Notes: generated from the letters alone by a model not told the origin. 64,000 bases of DNA from Legionella lytica (GCF_023921225.1 NZ_CP071527.1:1516501-1580500), one strand, 5' to 3'; shown: positions 36,448-45,479, counted from the first letter of the stretch. Program-made: numbers and translations.

Positions 36448-36521
36448 GTAGGTTGGGGCATGGTTCAACATGGAGTTCTGATGTGGCTCGATGTTTTTGT
36501 TGGGCTATGAGCCTAACCTAC
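36448..36521. repeat. GTAGGTT inverted repeat between flhA and flhF
   Basis: GTAGGTTGGGGC (36448-36459) and GCCTAACCTAC (36511-36521) are imperfect inverted arms around 51 bases. The arms resemble the short palindrome at 62285-62307. It may terminate the flhA transcript before the flhF promoter. Confidence 0.65.
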
Positions 36522-36564
36522 AAAGAATAACTCTTAACTTAATGGTAATAAGGTTAGGTAAAGG

Positions 36565-36578
36565 GGCTGACTTTTTGC
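36565..36578 (+). promoter_or_regulatory. sigma-54-type promoter upstream of flhF
   Basis: GG-CTGACTTTTT-GC has the invariant GG-N10-GC of the -24/-12 class, with a TTTTTGC -12 region close to the consensus TTGC. It lies 98 bases before the flhF ATG. RpoN with FleQ controls middle flagellar genes in Legionella, so this is plausible, though it was found by eye. Confidence 0.5.
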
Positions 36579-36676
36579 GATTTTTCAGGTAAATAGTTGT
36601 TTTATATAAAAAAACGGAAGTAGTACTTAATTTTTAATATTGACGATTGGGTACGCGTCATAGCAGGGGGAGCTTT

Positions 36677-37825
36677 ATGAAATTAAAACGATTTGTCGCC
36701 GCAGATACACGAACAGCAATGCAGCAAATTAAGGCGACATTTGGTTCTGATGCAGTTATTTTATCCAGCAGTGATGTTGATGGTGGAGTTGAAATTGTCG
36801 CAGCGATTGATTTTGATGAAACGATTCTTTCAACAGAAGCTGCGGTTGCATGTGCAGAACCACCAAGTCAAGTCGATAAATTCCAAACCCAAACACCATT
36901 TGATGATTTGCGTATGGAAATTCAAACTCTGCGTGGCATGCTTGAAGCTCAATTAAGAGGCGGAAGTGTAGGGGGAAGCACAGAACCTCTACATACAGTC
37001 TTATTACAAAAGCTTTTGTATTTAGGTGTTAGCCCCACAACAGCGGCAGCCTGGACACGTTCAGTGCGCCCTGATTTAAATCAACAACGCGCATGGCAAG
37101 CTGTTTTAACTCACATTACTGAGCAACTACCCATTCGTGACACCCGCCGAATCGAAGAGGGCGGAATCTATGCATTTTTAGGGCCTACTGGTGTTGGTAA
37201 AACAACGACCTTAGCCAAGATTGGTGCTCGCTTTGCGCTACGTTTTGGTGCAGATAAATTAGGGATGGTAACTATGGATACCTACCGTATGGCAGCACAA
37301 GAACAATTAATGCTCTACGGAAAAATTTTGGGTGTGCAAGTATGCCTAGCTAATGATGAAGTGTCCTTATCTCGTGTATTGCGTCAATTAAGTGATAAAA
37401 AACTTATCCTTATCGATACTGCAGGAATGAATCCTTCGGATGAGCGGGTCATTCGCCAAATGCAAATTCTTAGCAATCACATGCAATCCATTTCTAAGGT
37501 ATTGGTTCTGCCCGCAACAAGTCATTACCAAGTGCTTGTTGATGCAATTCATCGCTATGAAACCAATTGTGTGGATCAATGTATCTTAACGAAACTGGAT
37601 GAGGCACAAGCAATTGGTGGTGCTTTAAGTGCTGCAATTGAAACAGGATTACGCATCAGTTATTTAACACATGGCCAACGCGTTCCAGAAGATATTAAAT
37701 TAGCTACACGTCATCAGCTTGTTGAATTATTTGCTCAACAAGAACAGCAATTGTTTCCAGTAGAAGCGAACTACATGAGTAAAGAGCGACAACCTGCTGG
37801 GAGAGAATATTATGTTGAGAGTTAA
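36677..37825 (+). CDS. flhF: flagellar GTPase FlhF
   Basis: An SRP-type GTPase that places the flagellum at the pole. The N-terminal B domain (MKLKRFVAADTRTAMQQIKATFGSDAVILSS) is followed by N and G domains with GPTGVGKTTTLAKIG, DTYRMAAQEQL, LIDTAGM and TKLDEA. ATG 36677 is preferred over the upstream TTG at 36647, because GGGGGAG lies just before it and the family starts MKLKRF. The protein has 382 residues. Its end overlaps flhG by 14 bases. Confidence 0.97.
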   Translation: MKLKRFVAADTRTAMQQIKATFGSDAVILSSSDVDGGVEIVAAIDFDETILSTEAAVACAEPPSQVDKFQTQTPFDDLRMEIQTLRGMLEAQLRGGSVGGSTEPLHTVLLQKLLYLGVSPTTAAAWTRSVRPDLNQQRAWQAVLTHITEQLPIRDTRRIEEGGIYAFLGPTGVGKTTTLAKIGARFALRFGADKLGMVTMDTYRMAAQEQLMLYGKILGVQVCLANDEVSLSRVLRQLSDKKLILIDTAGMNPSDERVIRQMQILSNHMQSISKVLVLPATSHYQVLVDAIHRYETNCVDQCILTKLDEAQAIGGALSAAIETGLRISYLTHGQRVPEDIKLATRHQLVELFAQQEQQLFPVEANYMSKERQPAGREYYVES

Positions 37826-38681
37826 TGATATTATTGGCGATCAAGCTTCGGGCCTGAGAAATTTATCTCGAGTTAAGCCAATGAACATCATTGCGGTTAC
37901 AGCAGGTAAGGGCGGTGTTGGCAAAAGCAATGTATCGGTGAATTTAGCTGTTGCATTGTCTCAGCTGAATAATAAAGTGATGCTCTTGGATGCTGATTTA
38001 GGCTTGGGAAACATCGACATTATGTTAGGTTTACATACCAAGTATGATTTGTCGCATGTGATTCAAGGATCCTGTCAATTAAATGATGTAATTTTACAAG
38101 GTCCTAATGGCTTAAAAATAATTCCTGCAGCCTCTGGTACAGAGTTTATGGCACAACTTGGTAGTCGACAACATGCTGGAATTATTGATGCATTTAATCA
38201 GCTCACTGAAGATTTGGACTACCTGATCATTGATACTGCCGCAGGGATTTCCGATACAGTTTTAAGTTTTACCCGCTCTGCTCAAGAGTTGCTCGTAGTG
38301 GTTTGTGATGAGCCAACCTCACTCACTGATGCCTATGCATTAATTAAAGTGATGAGTAAGCGCTATGGATGGCCAAATTTTCATATCGTAGCCAATATGG
38401 TTCGAAGTGAGAAAGATGGACGTGATTTATTTAATAAATTATTCCGAGTTTCCGAGCAATTTCTTGAGGTTAAGCTAGACTATTTAGGAGCGATACCGTT
38501 TGATGAACATGTTCATAAGGCGGTAAAAAATCAAAAACCTGTACTAATGGCTTATCCGGATTCTAATGCTGCGGCTTCTATAAGAGAAATTGCTGCAGGT
38601 GTAGCTAATTGGCCATTAAAGTCTTTATTAGGTGGCAATACAAGTTTCTTTTTAGAGCGTTTGGTAATGGATGAAGTATAA
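37812..38681 (+). CDS. flhG: flagellar number regulator FlhG (FleN)
   Basis: A 289-residue MinD-type ATPase that limits flagellar number with FlhF, and in polar flagellates restrains FleQ. The N-terminus keeps the DQASGLR motif (residues 10-16), which stimulates FlhF GTPase. A deviant Walker A AGKGGVGKSNVSVNLA and DADLGLGNIDIMLGL follow. The presence of DQASGLR right after the ATG supports this start, which overlaps flhF. Confidence 0.97.
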   Translation: MLRVNDIIGDQASGLRNLSRVKPMNIIAVTAGKGGVGKSNVSVNLAVALSQLNNKVMLLDADLGLGNIDIMLGLHTKYDLSHVIQGSCQLNDVILQGPNGLKIIPAASGTEFMAQLGSRQHAGIIDAFNQLTEDLDYLIIDTAAGISDTVLSFTRSAQELLVVVCDEPTSLTDAYALIKVMSKRYGWPNFHIVANMVRSEKDGRDLFNKLFRVSEQFLEVKLDYLGAIPFDEHVHKAVKNQKPVLMAYPDSNAAASIREIAAGVANWPLKSLLGGNTSFFLERLVMDEV

Positions 38682-38714
38682 ATTTGATGGGTAGTTTGCG
38701 ATAAGGAGAGTGTC

Positions 38715-39431
38715 GTGGATGCTTTGGCTGCTTACAGCAAAGTAAATCAACAAATCCAGGAAACGCTGGTAAAGAATCATGCTTTGTTAGTGAAACGCAT
38801 TGCCCATCATTTGCTGGGACGTTTACCGAGTAGTGTTCAGCTTGATGATTTAATTCAGGCTGGGATGCTTGGTTTGTTAGAAGCTACAAGACATTATGAT
38901 TCATCCAAAGGCGCTTCATTTGAAACTTATGCTGGAATTCGCATTAGAGGCTACATGCTTGATGAGGTTAGAAGGAATGATTGGGTTCCGCGCTCAGTAT
39001 ACCGGAACTCAAGAATGATTTCTGAAGCAGTAAAGCATGTAGAACATCAACTTGGGCGCGAGGCAAAAGATTTTGAAATTGCTGCAGAGCTTGGTATTCC
39101 GCTTAATGAGTATCATGAAATGCTGCAAGATTCAGCCAGTAGCCACTTATATGGTTTTGAAGATTTAGGCGTTACGGACGATGCTTTGCAAGGAGAGGAT
39201 GGACAAACCTCTACTGAACCTCATGCAAATGTGTTTCATAATGATTTAATGAGCCGTTTGTCAGAGGTGATAAAAGGGTTACCCCACAAAGAACAAATGG
39301 TGTTGTCTTTGTATTATGAACACGATTTGAATTTGAAAGAAATTGGGGAGGTTCTAGGAGTAAGTGAATCACGTGTTTCACAAATTCTTAGTCAAGCAAC
39401 ACATCGTGTTAAATCACGATTACCGGAATAG
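38715..39431 (+). CDS. fliA: flagellar sigma factor FliA (sigma-28)
   Basis: A 238-residue sigma factor that directs late flagellar gene transcription. Regions seen are region 2 (LVKRIAHHLLGRLPSSVQLDDLIQAGMLGLLEATRHYDSSKGASFETYAGIRIRGYMLDEVR), region 3 and region 4 (HDLNLKEIGEVLGVSESRVSQILSQA). The start is GTG at 38715, six bases after AAGGAG. In Legionella FliA also links motility to virulence traits in transmissive phase. Confidence 0.97.
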   Translation: MDALAAYSKVNQQIQETLVKNHALLVKRIAHHLLGRLPSSVQLDDLIQAGMLGLLEATRHYDSSKGASFETYAGIRIRGYMLDEVRRNDWVPRSVYRNSRMISEAVKHVEHQLGREAKDFEIAAELGIPLNEYHEMLQDSASSHLYGFEDLGVTDDALQGEDGQTSTEPHANVFHNDLMSRLSEVIKGLPHKEQMVLSLYYEHDLNLKEIGEVLGVSESRVSQILSQATHRVKSRLPE

Positions 39432-39448
39432 TAGGGATAGTAGAGCGT

Positions 39449-40222
39449 ATGGATGCATTAACATTTATGGGTCTTGTGACCAGTTTTCTAGCCATCATCA
39501 TTGGGCAAATGCTTGAAGGTGGTACTATTCAGTCTTTATTAAACTTTTCTGCCTTGCTTATAGTGGTTGGAGGTACGATTGGTGCGGTGCTCGTACAGTC
39601 GCCACTACATACCTTTAAGCGGGCAATAAAAATATTACCCTGGATCTTTAAACCGCCACATCTTGATTTCGAGGCGTGTAGAACGCGCATGTTTGAATTA
39701 GCGCGAAAGGCCCGCCAGCTCGGGATGCTCTCTCTTGAAGATCATTTGGAAGTAGAAAAAACACCACTGATTAATAAGGGATTAGAGTTATTAGTGATTG
39801 GAGTCGATAAGCAGACGATTAGACAAGTTTTAGAAGCTGAAATTGATCGCATCGAGCATAACAATTTACGTGCAGCCCACGTTTATGAAAGTATGGGAGG
39901 CTATAGCCCGACTTTAGGAATTTTAGGGGCAGTACTTGGATTGATTCAGGTAATGCGTCATTTATCTCAGCCAAATGAACTCGGGGCAGGTATTGCTGTG
40001 GCTTTCGTTGCTACTGTGTATGGTGTTGGATTAGCGAACCTGGTTTTTCTACCTATTGCAAATAAGTTAAGAGCCTGCATTGCACGTCAGGTTCATTATG
40101 ATGAAATGATTGTTGAAGGGATGGTTTCTATTGCAGCCAGTGAAAGTCCCGGCATTTTATTGTTAAAACTTAATAATTTTGGGCAGCAAAAGAAAAATGA
40201 GATCAAGAAAATCAAAGACTGA
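39449..40222 (+). CDS. motA: flagellar motor stator protein MotA/PomA family
   Basis: A 257-residue stator protein with four membrane helices. The segments SALLIVVGGTIGAVLVQSPLHTFKRAIK and ESMGGYSPTLGILGAVLGLIQVMRHLSQP are typical of the MotA/MotC/PomA group. It forms the proton channel with MotB and pushes on FliG. It follows fliA by 17 bases without any chemotaxis gene between them. Its end overlaps the motB start. Confidence 0.95.
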   Translation: MDALTFMGLVTSFLAIIIGQMLEGGTIQSLLNFSALLIVVGGTIGAVLVQSPLHTFKRAIKILPWIFKPPHLDFEACRTRMFELARKARQLGMLSLEDHLEVEKTPLINKGLELLVIGVDKQTIRQVLEAEIDRIEHNNLRAAHVYESMGGYSPTLGILGAVLGLIQVMRHLSQPNELGAGIAVAFVATVYGVGLANLVFLPIANKLRACIARQVHYDEMIVEGMVSIAASESPGILLLKLNNFGQQKKNEIKKIKD

Positions 40223-40952
40223 AGAACACGTAGATCATCATCGTTGGGTTATCTCATACGCTGATTTTATTACCTTATTGTTTGCGTTTTTTGTGGTGAT
40301 GTATGCCATTTCATCCGTGAATACCGCAAAGTACAAATCACTTTCTGAAGGGATGAAAACAGCGTTTAGTAAAATGGATAAGCCGCATGAAGAGCAGTCT
40401 AAAGAAGATCAAAAAAAGGGCCCCTATACGAAGAAAGTATACGGACAATACCAAGATGGTTTAGATGAAATAAATCAATCCTTGTCTCAGTTGGAAGATA
40501 AAAACTACAAGATTAATCGGCAAAAAGGTTGGATTGAATTAGATATCAAATCAGGTGCTTTATTTGGTTCCGGTGATGTAGATTTAAAGGCCGATGCATT
40601 AGTCAAATTAATGCAACTTGCTGAAAAGCTTAAAAAATCACATGCTATTGTTTCTATAGAAGGGTATACTGACAACATGCCAATAGAAACACCTCAGTAC
40701 CCATCAAACTGGGAACTGTCAGCTGCTCGTGCAGCAGCGGTGGGTCGTATTTTAAACTCTTATGGTATTGATACGAGTCGCTTGATGGTGACAGGATATG
40801 GAGAGCAGTATCCTATATCTGATAATGCTTCAGATGTAGGAAGGGCATTAAATCGCAGGGTAAGCATCATTATTGCTGTAGACAGAAATAGTAAACGTCT
40901 TCTTAATCCAGCATTAAATAAACAGGTGCATCATGTTGTTGTAGGGAAATAA
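40197..40952 (+). CDS. motB: flagellar motor stator protein MotB
   Basis: A stator protein with one membrane helix containing the proton-carrying aspartate in HRWVISYADFITLLFAFFVVMYA. A plug/linker region and an OmpA-type peptidoglycan-binding domain follow, with SIEGYTDNMPIETPQYPSNWELSAARAAAV. ATG 40197 is chosen over the upstream TTG at 40179; it overlaps motA by 26 bases. The protein has 251 residues. It belongs to the MotD-like group seen after fliA in pseudomonads. Confidence 0.95.
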   Translation: MRSRKSKTEEHVDHHRWVISYADFITLLFAFFVVMYAISSVNTAKYKSLSEGMKTAFSKMDKPHEEQSKEDQKKGPYTKKVYGQYQDGLDEINQSLSQLEDKNYKINRQKGWIELDIKSGALFGSGDVDLKADALVKLMQLAEKLKKSHAIVSIEGYTDNMPIETPQYPSNWELSAARAAAVGRILNSYGIDTSRLMVTGYGEQYPISDNASDVGRALNRRVSIIIAVDRNSKRLLNPALNKQVHHVVVGK

Positions 40953-40961
40953 GGAAATAAA

Positions 40962-41363
40962 ATGATAAATAGTATTATTATGAGTTTAAACGTAGGACTC
41001 TTCGTGTTGTTTGGAAATTTTTTATGGGCTCAACGTAAGAAAATGATGGTTCTTGAAGAACGTCAGGAAAGCCTTGCCAAGTCTGTAGAACAAATTGCTA
41101 AAGATCATCCTGTTTTGATTCATGCTGATTTATTATTCTCAAAGCAATTGAAAGAATTAAACTCACAGTTAGTCAGTATGGATAGCCAAATCCAAGGTTT
41201 AGAAAATAAACGTGATAACGATGGCGGTTACCAGCATGCAATGAAAATTCTGGAAATGGGTGGTAATCGAGAAGAGATTGTTGATAGTTGTCATCTTTCT
41301 CACGCAGAAGCAGAGTTTTTAATGAATTTACAGGCCTACCGCGCCGCAATGAAAACCGTTTAA
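40962..41363 (+). CDS. DUF2802 family protein, flagellar cluster
   Basis: A 133-residue protein with one N-terminal membrane helix (about residues 4-24), a coiled coil (residues 28-86) and a C-terminal helix-turn-helix-like HAMKILEMGGNREEIVDSCHLSHAEAEFLMNLQ, the pattern of DUF2802. Such genes end flagellar/chemotaxis clusters in Pseudomonas-like bacteria and look like SwrB-type factors. The exact role is unknown. It starts nine bases after motB and is probably the last gene of the operon; a hairpin follows. Confidence 0.8.
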   Translation: MINSIIMSLNVGLFVLFGNFLWAQRKKMMVLEERQESLAKSVEQIAKDHPVLIHADLLFSKQLKELNSQLVSMDSQIQGLENKRDNDGGYQHAMKILEMGGNREEIVDSCHLSHAEAEFLMNLQAYRAAMKTV

Positions 41364-41379
41364 TTGTCAAATCAACATA

Positions 41380-41399
41380 GCCTGGTTGTTTGCAACCAG
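41380..41399. repeat. perfect CCTGGTTG hairpin after motility operon
   Basis: CCTGGTTG-TTTG-CAACCAGG is a perfect 8-bp stem with a 4-base loop, starting 17 bases after the last motility gene. It has no T tract, so it would be a weak intrinsic terminator. It is preceded by TAG, as in the other copies. Confidence 0.75.
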
Positions 41400-41602
41400 G
41401 TTGTCAATGTCATGCCATGCTGTTAATTAAGTCTTAATTACAAGCAGCCTACTTATACCCCATAAATGATTATCAATACCAAGCCAATCTAGCTTGTACT
41501 CAAAAAATATTATGTTACCATCCCGGATGTGTAGGGCTATTTACAGGTCAAAATGTAAGTAATCCATAGATTATTATAGAAATAAATTTAAGGATAAATG
41601 AT

Positions 41603-42382
41603 ATGCGTTTAGGAATCTCTGTTCTTGGTATAGCCGGGGCTTGCTTCTACTCTTCATTTGCTTTCGCAGGTGAATCAGGTATTCAATCCATAGCTCCCAG
41701 TTATCGGTCAGTAGTTTCCCTTCTTGGTGGATATGCCAGTATTAATGTCGGTAGTCGCGGTTCTTATTTGGGTGATGATGATAATATTTATACGTACCAC
41801 AGCTCAAAGGATAGACATAATGACGGTTTTATCGGGGGATTTATAGGTTTAGAACATCCATTACCTTGGTATAATGTGTTGTTGCAGGCAGGGGTTGAAT
41901 ACAGCTATTTTTGGCCTGTAACTGTGCATGGATTAAATACTGTTGGTGTTGAACCGGAAACATCTACCTTATATGGCTACCAGTACCGCTTTCAAACGCA
42001 GCAAGTTCTTGCTTCAGCTAAATTCTTAATGACAACTCATGAGCGTTATCATCCATATGCTTCAGTAGGCTTAGGCGCTGCATTTAATGATATTGGGTGT
42101 TTTCGGGCGGCAACTGCAGAAACAGGCAACCTAAATGGTACTGCATACTTCAAAGATAATAATAAAACACAGTTTAGTTATAGCCTGGGCGCAGGTATTG
42201 ATGTGGATGTAAATTCGAATGTTCGCGTGGGATTAGGTTATCGATTCAGCGGATTTGGTGATGCCTCGTTTAAAGGAGGACATATTGTGGCTGGTGATTA
42301 TATGGCTCCAGTACCATTTACCTATGGCATTCGAAATCTTTATGCGAATCAATTAGTTGCACAAATCAGCTACATAATTTAA
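41603..42382 (+). CDS. outer-membrane beta-barrel protein
   Basis: A 259-residue protein with a signal peptide (MRLGISVLGIAGACFYSSFAFA), followed by alternating amphipathic strands and Gly/aromatic-rich hairpins (GGFIGLEHPLPWYNVLLQAGVEYSYFW, FSYSLGAGIDVDVNSNVRVGLGYRFSGFG) ending in an aromatic-hydrophobic C-terminal strand LVAQISYII. This is the pattern of an 8-stranded opacity/OmpW-like barrel. Legionella encodes many paralogous barrels of this size; function unknown. AAGGATAA precedes the ATG. It lies 25 bases before the next secreted-protein gene and may be co-transcribed. Confidence 0.8.
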   Translation: MRLGISVLGIAGACFYSSFAFAGESGIQSIAPSYRSVVSLLGGYASINVGSRGSYLGDDDNIYTYHSSKDRHNDGFIGGFIGLEHPLPWYNVLLQAGVEYSYFWPVTVHGLNTVGVEPETSTLYGYQYRFQTQQVLASAKFLMTTHERYHPYASVGLGAAFNDIGCFRAATAETGNLNGTAYFKDNNKTQFSYSLGAGIDVDVNSNVRVGLGYRFSGFGDASFKGGHIVAGDYMAPVPFTYGIRNLYANQLVAQISYII

Positions 42383-42407
42383 TTTCATTGGAACAGGATT
42401 TTCATAA

Positions 42408-44234
42408 ATGAATAAAAAATATAATTTGGGCTTGTCTCTTATTGCTATGTTTGTCTCGGCTCAGGCAATCGCCGCCGCTAATTTTACGATAGGTCCCAAA
42501 CCAGGGACCACACTGCCAACCACGGTACCCGCCGGAAAAAGTGTCTCTGCATATTACACAATCACTAATAATACGAATTCAACACGCAGTGGATACACTT
42601 TAAAAGGACTTCCAGCAACAGTAATAGCGAATGTAAGTAATGGAAATTGCACGTTCCCCCTTACGCTAGGAGCTAAAGCAAGTTGTGTATTACAGCTAGA
42701 CATCAGTGGAGCTGCTTCAGGTGTCTTTTACCTATGTAAAGCATCCAGTTGCACTTCCGCATCAGAACCTTTAAATGTCAGTGTGGTTTCTATAGCACCT
42801 TTTATTGCGGTAGGGGGATATGACAGTAGCACTAGGGCAAATTCTTTAATTGCAACGAGCATTGATAATGGTGCGAAATGGAGTTATACCCTTTCAGGGG
42901 TTACAGGACCCTCTATTCCTGCTGCTTTAGCGAATAGCGTACCTGCTTATAATTTCGATGGCGGACCAGCTCCGCTGTGGGCCGTTGATTGTGTGCAGAA
43001 CAATTGTTCTGCTGTCGGTGGCTATGGCACCCAACCTTATCCACTTATTGCGAGCAGTACTGATAGCGGACAAACTTGGAGCTATACTATGACTGCACAT
43101 AGTGCAGCACAGCAGCCTACGGATTTTACTAGTGGAAACTTTTTAGGTGTTTCCTGCAGTGGAGTATTTTGTGTTGCGGCAGGTACCTATTCTGATAGCA
43201 GCAAACAGTATCCAGCAATTGTTTTTAGAGCTAATCTTACTGCGAATTGGACTTACGCATCACTGCCAGCTCTGTCTAATTTTAATATCAGCATGGGGTA
43301 TTCAAATGTGAAGTGTACTACAACAACTTGTGTTGCTGTAGGCACCTATACTACGAATTCTCTTACCACATACCCACTCATTTCAACTAGCCAAAACAAG
43401 GGAGTGACTTGGGCCAATACAGTTGATAGCAATTCAAGTGGGCTACCTACTGATTTTTATAATCAAGGGGTTCTTAATGCGGTTGATGCAAGCGGAGCTA
43501 ATTTCATTGCTGTAGGTTCTTATGATGATTTTAGTTTAGTCACCTACCCGTGGGTGGGACTAAGTACCAATAATGGTTCTACTTGGACTTTCCCTATTGA
43601 TAGCAATACTTTAGTCGATGATTACTCTGGCAATGGCGTGTTTTATAGTGCGAGTTGCAGTGGTAAGACATGTGTTGCGGCAGGCTCTTATAGAAACAAC
43701 GAAAATAATACTTATCCTTTAGTAATGACAAGTTCAGATCAAGGTCAGACTTGGACCTATACGATGGATAGCTCTAAACCCCTGCTACCTGCTGATTTTC
43801 TCTCATCAGGAGGTTTTGGCCAAGTTTATTCCGCTGCCTGTAGTGGAGATATTTGTGTTGTCGGAGGAGTGTATCAAAATGAAAATGGAGCTTTTCCTTT
43901 ATTGGCAAACAGTTCTAATGGTGGGAAAACATGGACTTATAGAATTACTAGCTCTTATCCTAAGATGACGAGTGATACGATGGTGGAGGGGAATTTTAAA
44001 GTAGTTCAGTGCAAAGGAACCACCTGTTTTGCGGCTGGGGGTTACTCCAATGGCACTAAAAATTATCCCTTATTAGCAGTGAGTCGTGATGGAGGTATTA
44101 CTTGGAGCTATTCAATTAATAGTGTTTATCCTACATTGCCTTCTGATTATCAAGATAATGGATTGTTCACTAGTTTTGGTATCCCTGGGGTATCTAAATT
44201 TCTTCCTCATTCCTTAAAATTCCTGGTAAGTTAG
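42408..44234 (+). CDS. secreted BNR/Asp-box repeat protein
   Basis: A 608-residue exported protein. The signal peptide is followed by a short beta domain (NFTIGPKPGTTLPTTVPAGKSVSAYYTITNN, with the cysteine pairs NGNCTF, ASCVLQL and LCKASSC). At least seven Asp-box motifs then occur at regular spacing (for example STDSGQTW, SSDQGQTW, SSNGGKTW, SRDGGITW), each followed by YTM/YSI, and cysteine pairs of the CSGxxCVA type. This indicates a beta-propeller as in sialidase-like or adhesive proteins. No sialidase catalytic arginine triad was recognised, so binding is more likely than hydrolysis. A terminator follows. Confidence 0.8.
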   Translation: MNKKYNLGLSLIAMFVSAQAIAAANFTIGPKPGTTLPTTVPAGKSVSAYYTITNNTNSTRSGYTLKGLPATVIANVSNGNCTFPLTLGAKASCVLQLDISGAASGVFYLCKASSCTSASEPLNVSVVSIAPFIAVGGYDSSTRANSLIATSIDNGAKWSYTLSGVTGPSIPAALANSVPAYNFDGGPAPLWAVDCVQNNCSAVGGYGTQPYPLIASSTDSGQTWSYTMTAHSAAQQPTDFTSGNFLGVSCSGVFCVAAGTYSDSSKQYPAIVFRANLTANWTYASLPALSNFNISMGYSNVKCTTTTCVAVGTYTTNSLTTYPLISTSQNKGVTWANTVDSNSSGLPTDFYNQGVLNAVDASGANFIAVGSYDDFSLVTYPWVGLSTNNGSTWTFPIDSNTLVDDYSGNGVFYSASCSGKTCVAAGSYRNNENNTYPLVMTSSDQGQTWTYTMDSSKPLLPADFLSSGGFGQVYSAACSGDICVVGGVYQNENGAFPLLANSSNGGKTWTYRITSSYPKMTSDTMVEGNFKVVQCKGTTCFAAGGYSNGTKNYPLLAVSRDGGITWSYSINSVYPTLPSDYQDNGLFTSFGIPGVSKFLPHSLKFLVS

Positions 44235-44254
44235 TATTCAGTTGTCCTCACTTC

Positions 44255-44282
44255 AAAACTGTGCCGGCATCGGCACAGTTTT
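44255..44282 (+). terminator. strong bidirectional-type terminator
   Basis: A perfect 12-bp stem, AAAACTGTGCCG and CGGCACAGTTTT, with a GCAT loop starts 20 bases after the BNR gene stop. The stem itself supplies the T run. Confidence 0.93.
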
Positions 44283-44371
44283 GTATATTTAACTCAGTTA
44301 ATGCAGTTGACTCTAGATAGAAAAGCACTTTCGCGGTAGAATGCGAAGTTAATTTTTTAAATGAGACACTT

Positions 44372-45479
44372 ATGTTGGAAGTAAACCAAATTAACCTTAA
44401 TCTGGTAGATCTGGATAAGCGGGTGGAAGCGCTTAGGGGGTATCTTTGACTTTGACGCCAAACGCGAGCGTTTAGAGGAAGTTGTTCGTGAGCTAGAATC
44501 CTCTTCGATATGGGATAATCCTGAAGTTGCCCAGGCTTTGGGTCGAGAGCGAACTCAACTTGAAAAGATTGTTTTGACATTAACGGAATTAGGTCAATCC
44601 ATCACGGACTCGATTGAGCTGTTTGAATTAGCTCGAGAAGAAAATGATGAACAATCGATTAATGAAATAGGATTCGAAGTACAAGCTATTGAACAGAAAG
44701 TGGCTGATTTAGAATTCAGACGGATGTTCTCTGGAAAGATGGATACCTGTAATGCCTATTTAGATATTCAATCAGGTTCAGGCGGTACCGAAGCCCAGGA
44801 TTGGGCTGAAATGTTATTGCGGATGTATTTGCGTTGGGGTGAGCAACATGGGTTTACTACTGAACTCATTGAATGTTCACCTGGAGATGTTGCGGGAATT
44901 AAAAGTGCCACTATTTATTTTAGTGGCGAATATGCTTTTGGCTGGTTACGCACTGAGAGTGGGGTGCATCGCTTGGTTCGTAAGTCACCATTTGACTCTG
45001 GAAATCGACGACATACCTCTTTTGCTGCGGTATTCCTTTCTCCAGAAATTGATGATGACATTGAGATAGACATTAATCCGGCTGATTTACGGATTGATAC
45101 TTATCGTGCTTCAGGCGCCGGTGGCCAGCACGTAAACCGAACGGATTCTGCAGTACGTATCACTCATGCTCCAAGTGGCATTGTGGTCCAATGTCAGAAT
45201 GATCGCAGCCAGCATCGCAATAAAGATCAAGCAATGAAGCAATTACGTGCTAAATTGTATGAATTGGAAATGCAAAAGAAAAACGCTGAGCAACAAGCGT
45301 TGGAAGCCAGCAAATCAGATATAGGTTGGGGATCACAAATACGTTCTTACGTATTGGATCAATCCCGTATTAAAGATCTACGGACCGGTGTAGAAACAAG
45401 CAATACGCAAGCCGTGTTGGATGGTGCCTTAGATCAATTTATCGAAGCCAGTTTAAAGGCAGGAGTAGGTGCAGCATGA
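44372..45479 (+). CDS. prfB: peptide chain release factor 2 (programmed +1 frameshift)
   Basis: RF2 reads UGA and UAA stop codons. The gene is split across two frames: 44372-44446 encodes 25 residues and ends before an in-frame TGA (44447-44449), and 44448-45479 encodes the rest after a +1 shift, 368 residues in total. The shift site AGG-GGG-TAT-CTT-TGA-C is the classical E. coli sequence, including the internal Shine-Dalgarno AGGGGG. The main body has the SPF anticodon-like tripeptide ([16 protein letters not shown]) and the catalytic GGQ ([19 protein letters not shown]). A track that ignores the shift would start it wrongly at about 44538. Its stop overlaps the lysS ATG. Confidence 0.98.
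44435..44450 (+). promoter_or_regulatory. programmed +1 frameshift site in prfB
   Basis: An internal Shine-Dalgarno AGGGGG at 44435-44440, the slippery CTT at 44444-44446 and the in-frame TGA at 44447-44449 followed by C (weak UGAC context) make the autoregulatory RF2 recoding site. When RF2 is scarce, termination at UGA is slow and the ribosome shifts, making more RF2. Confidence 0.96.
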
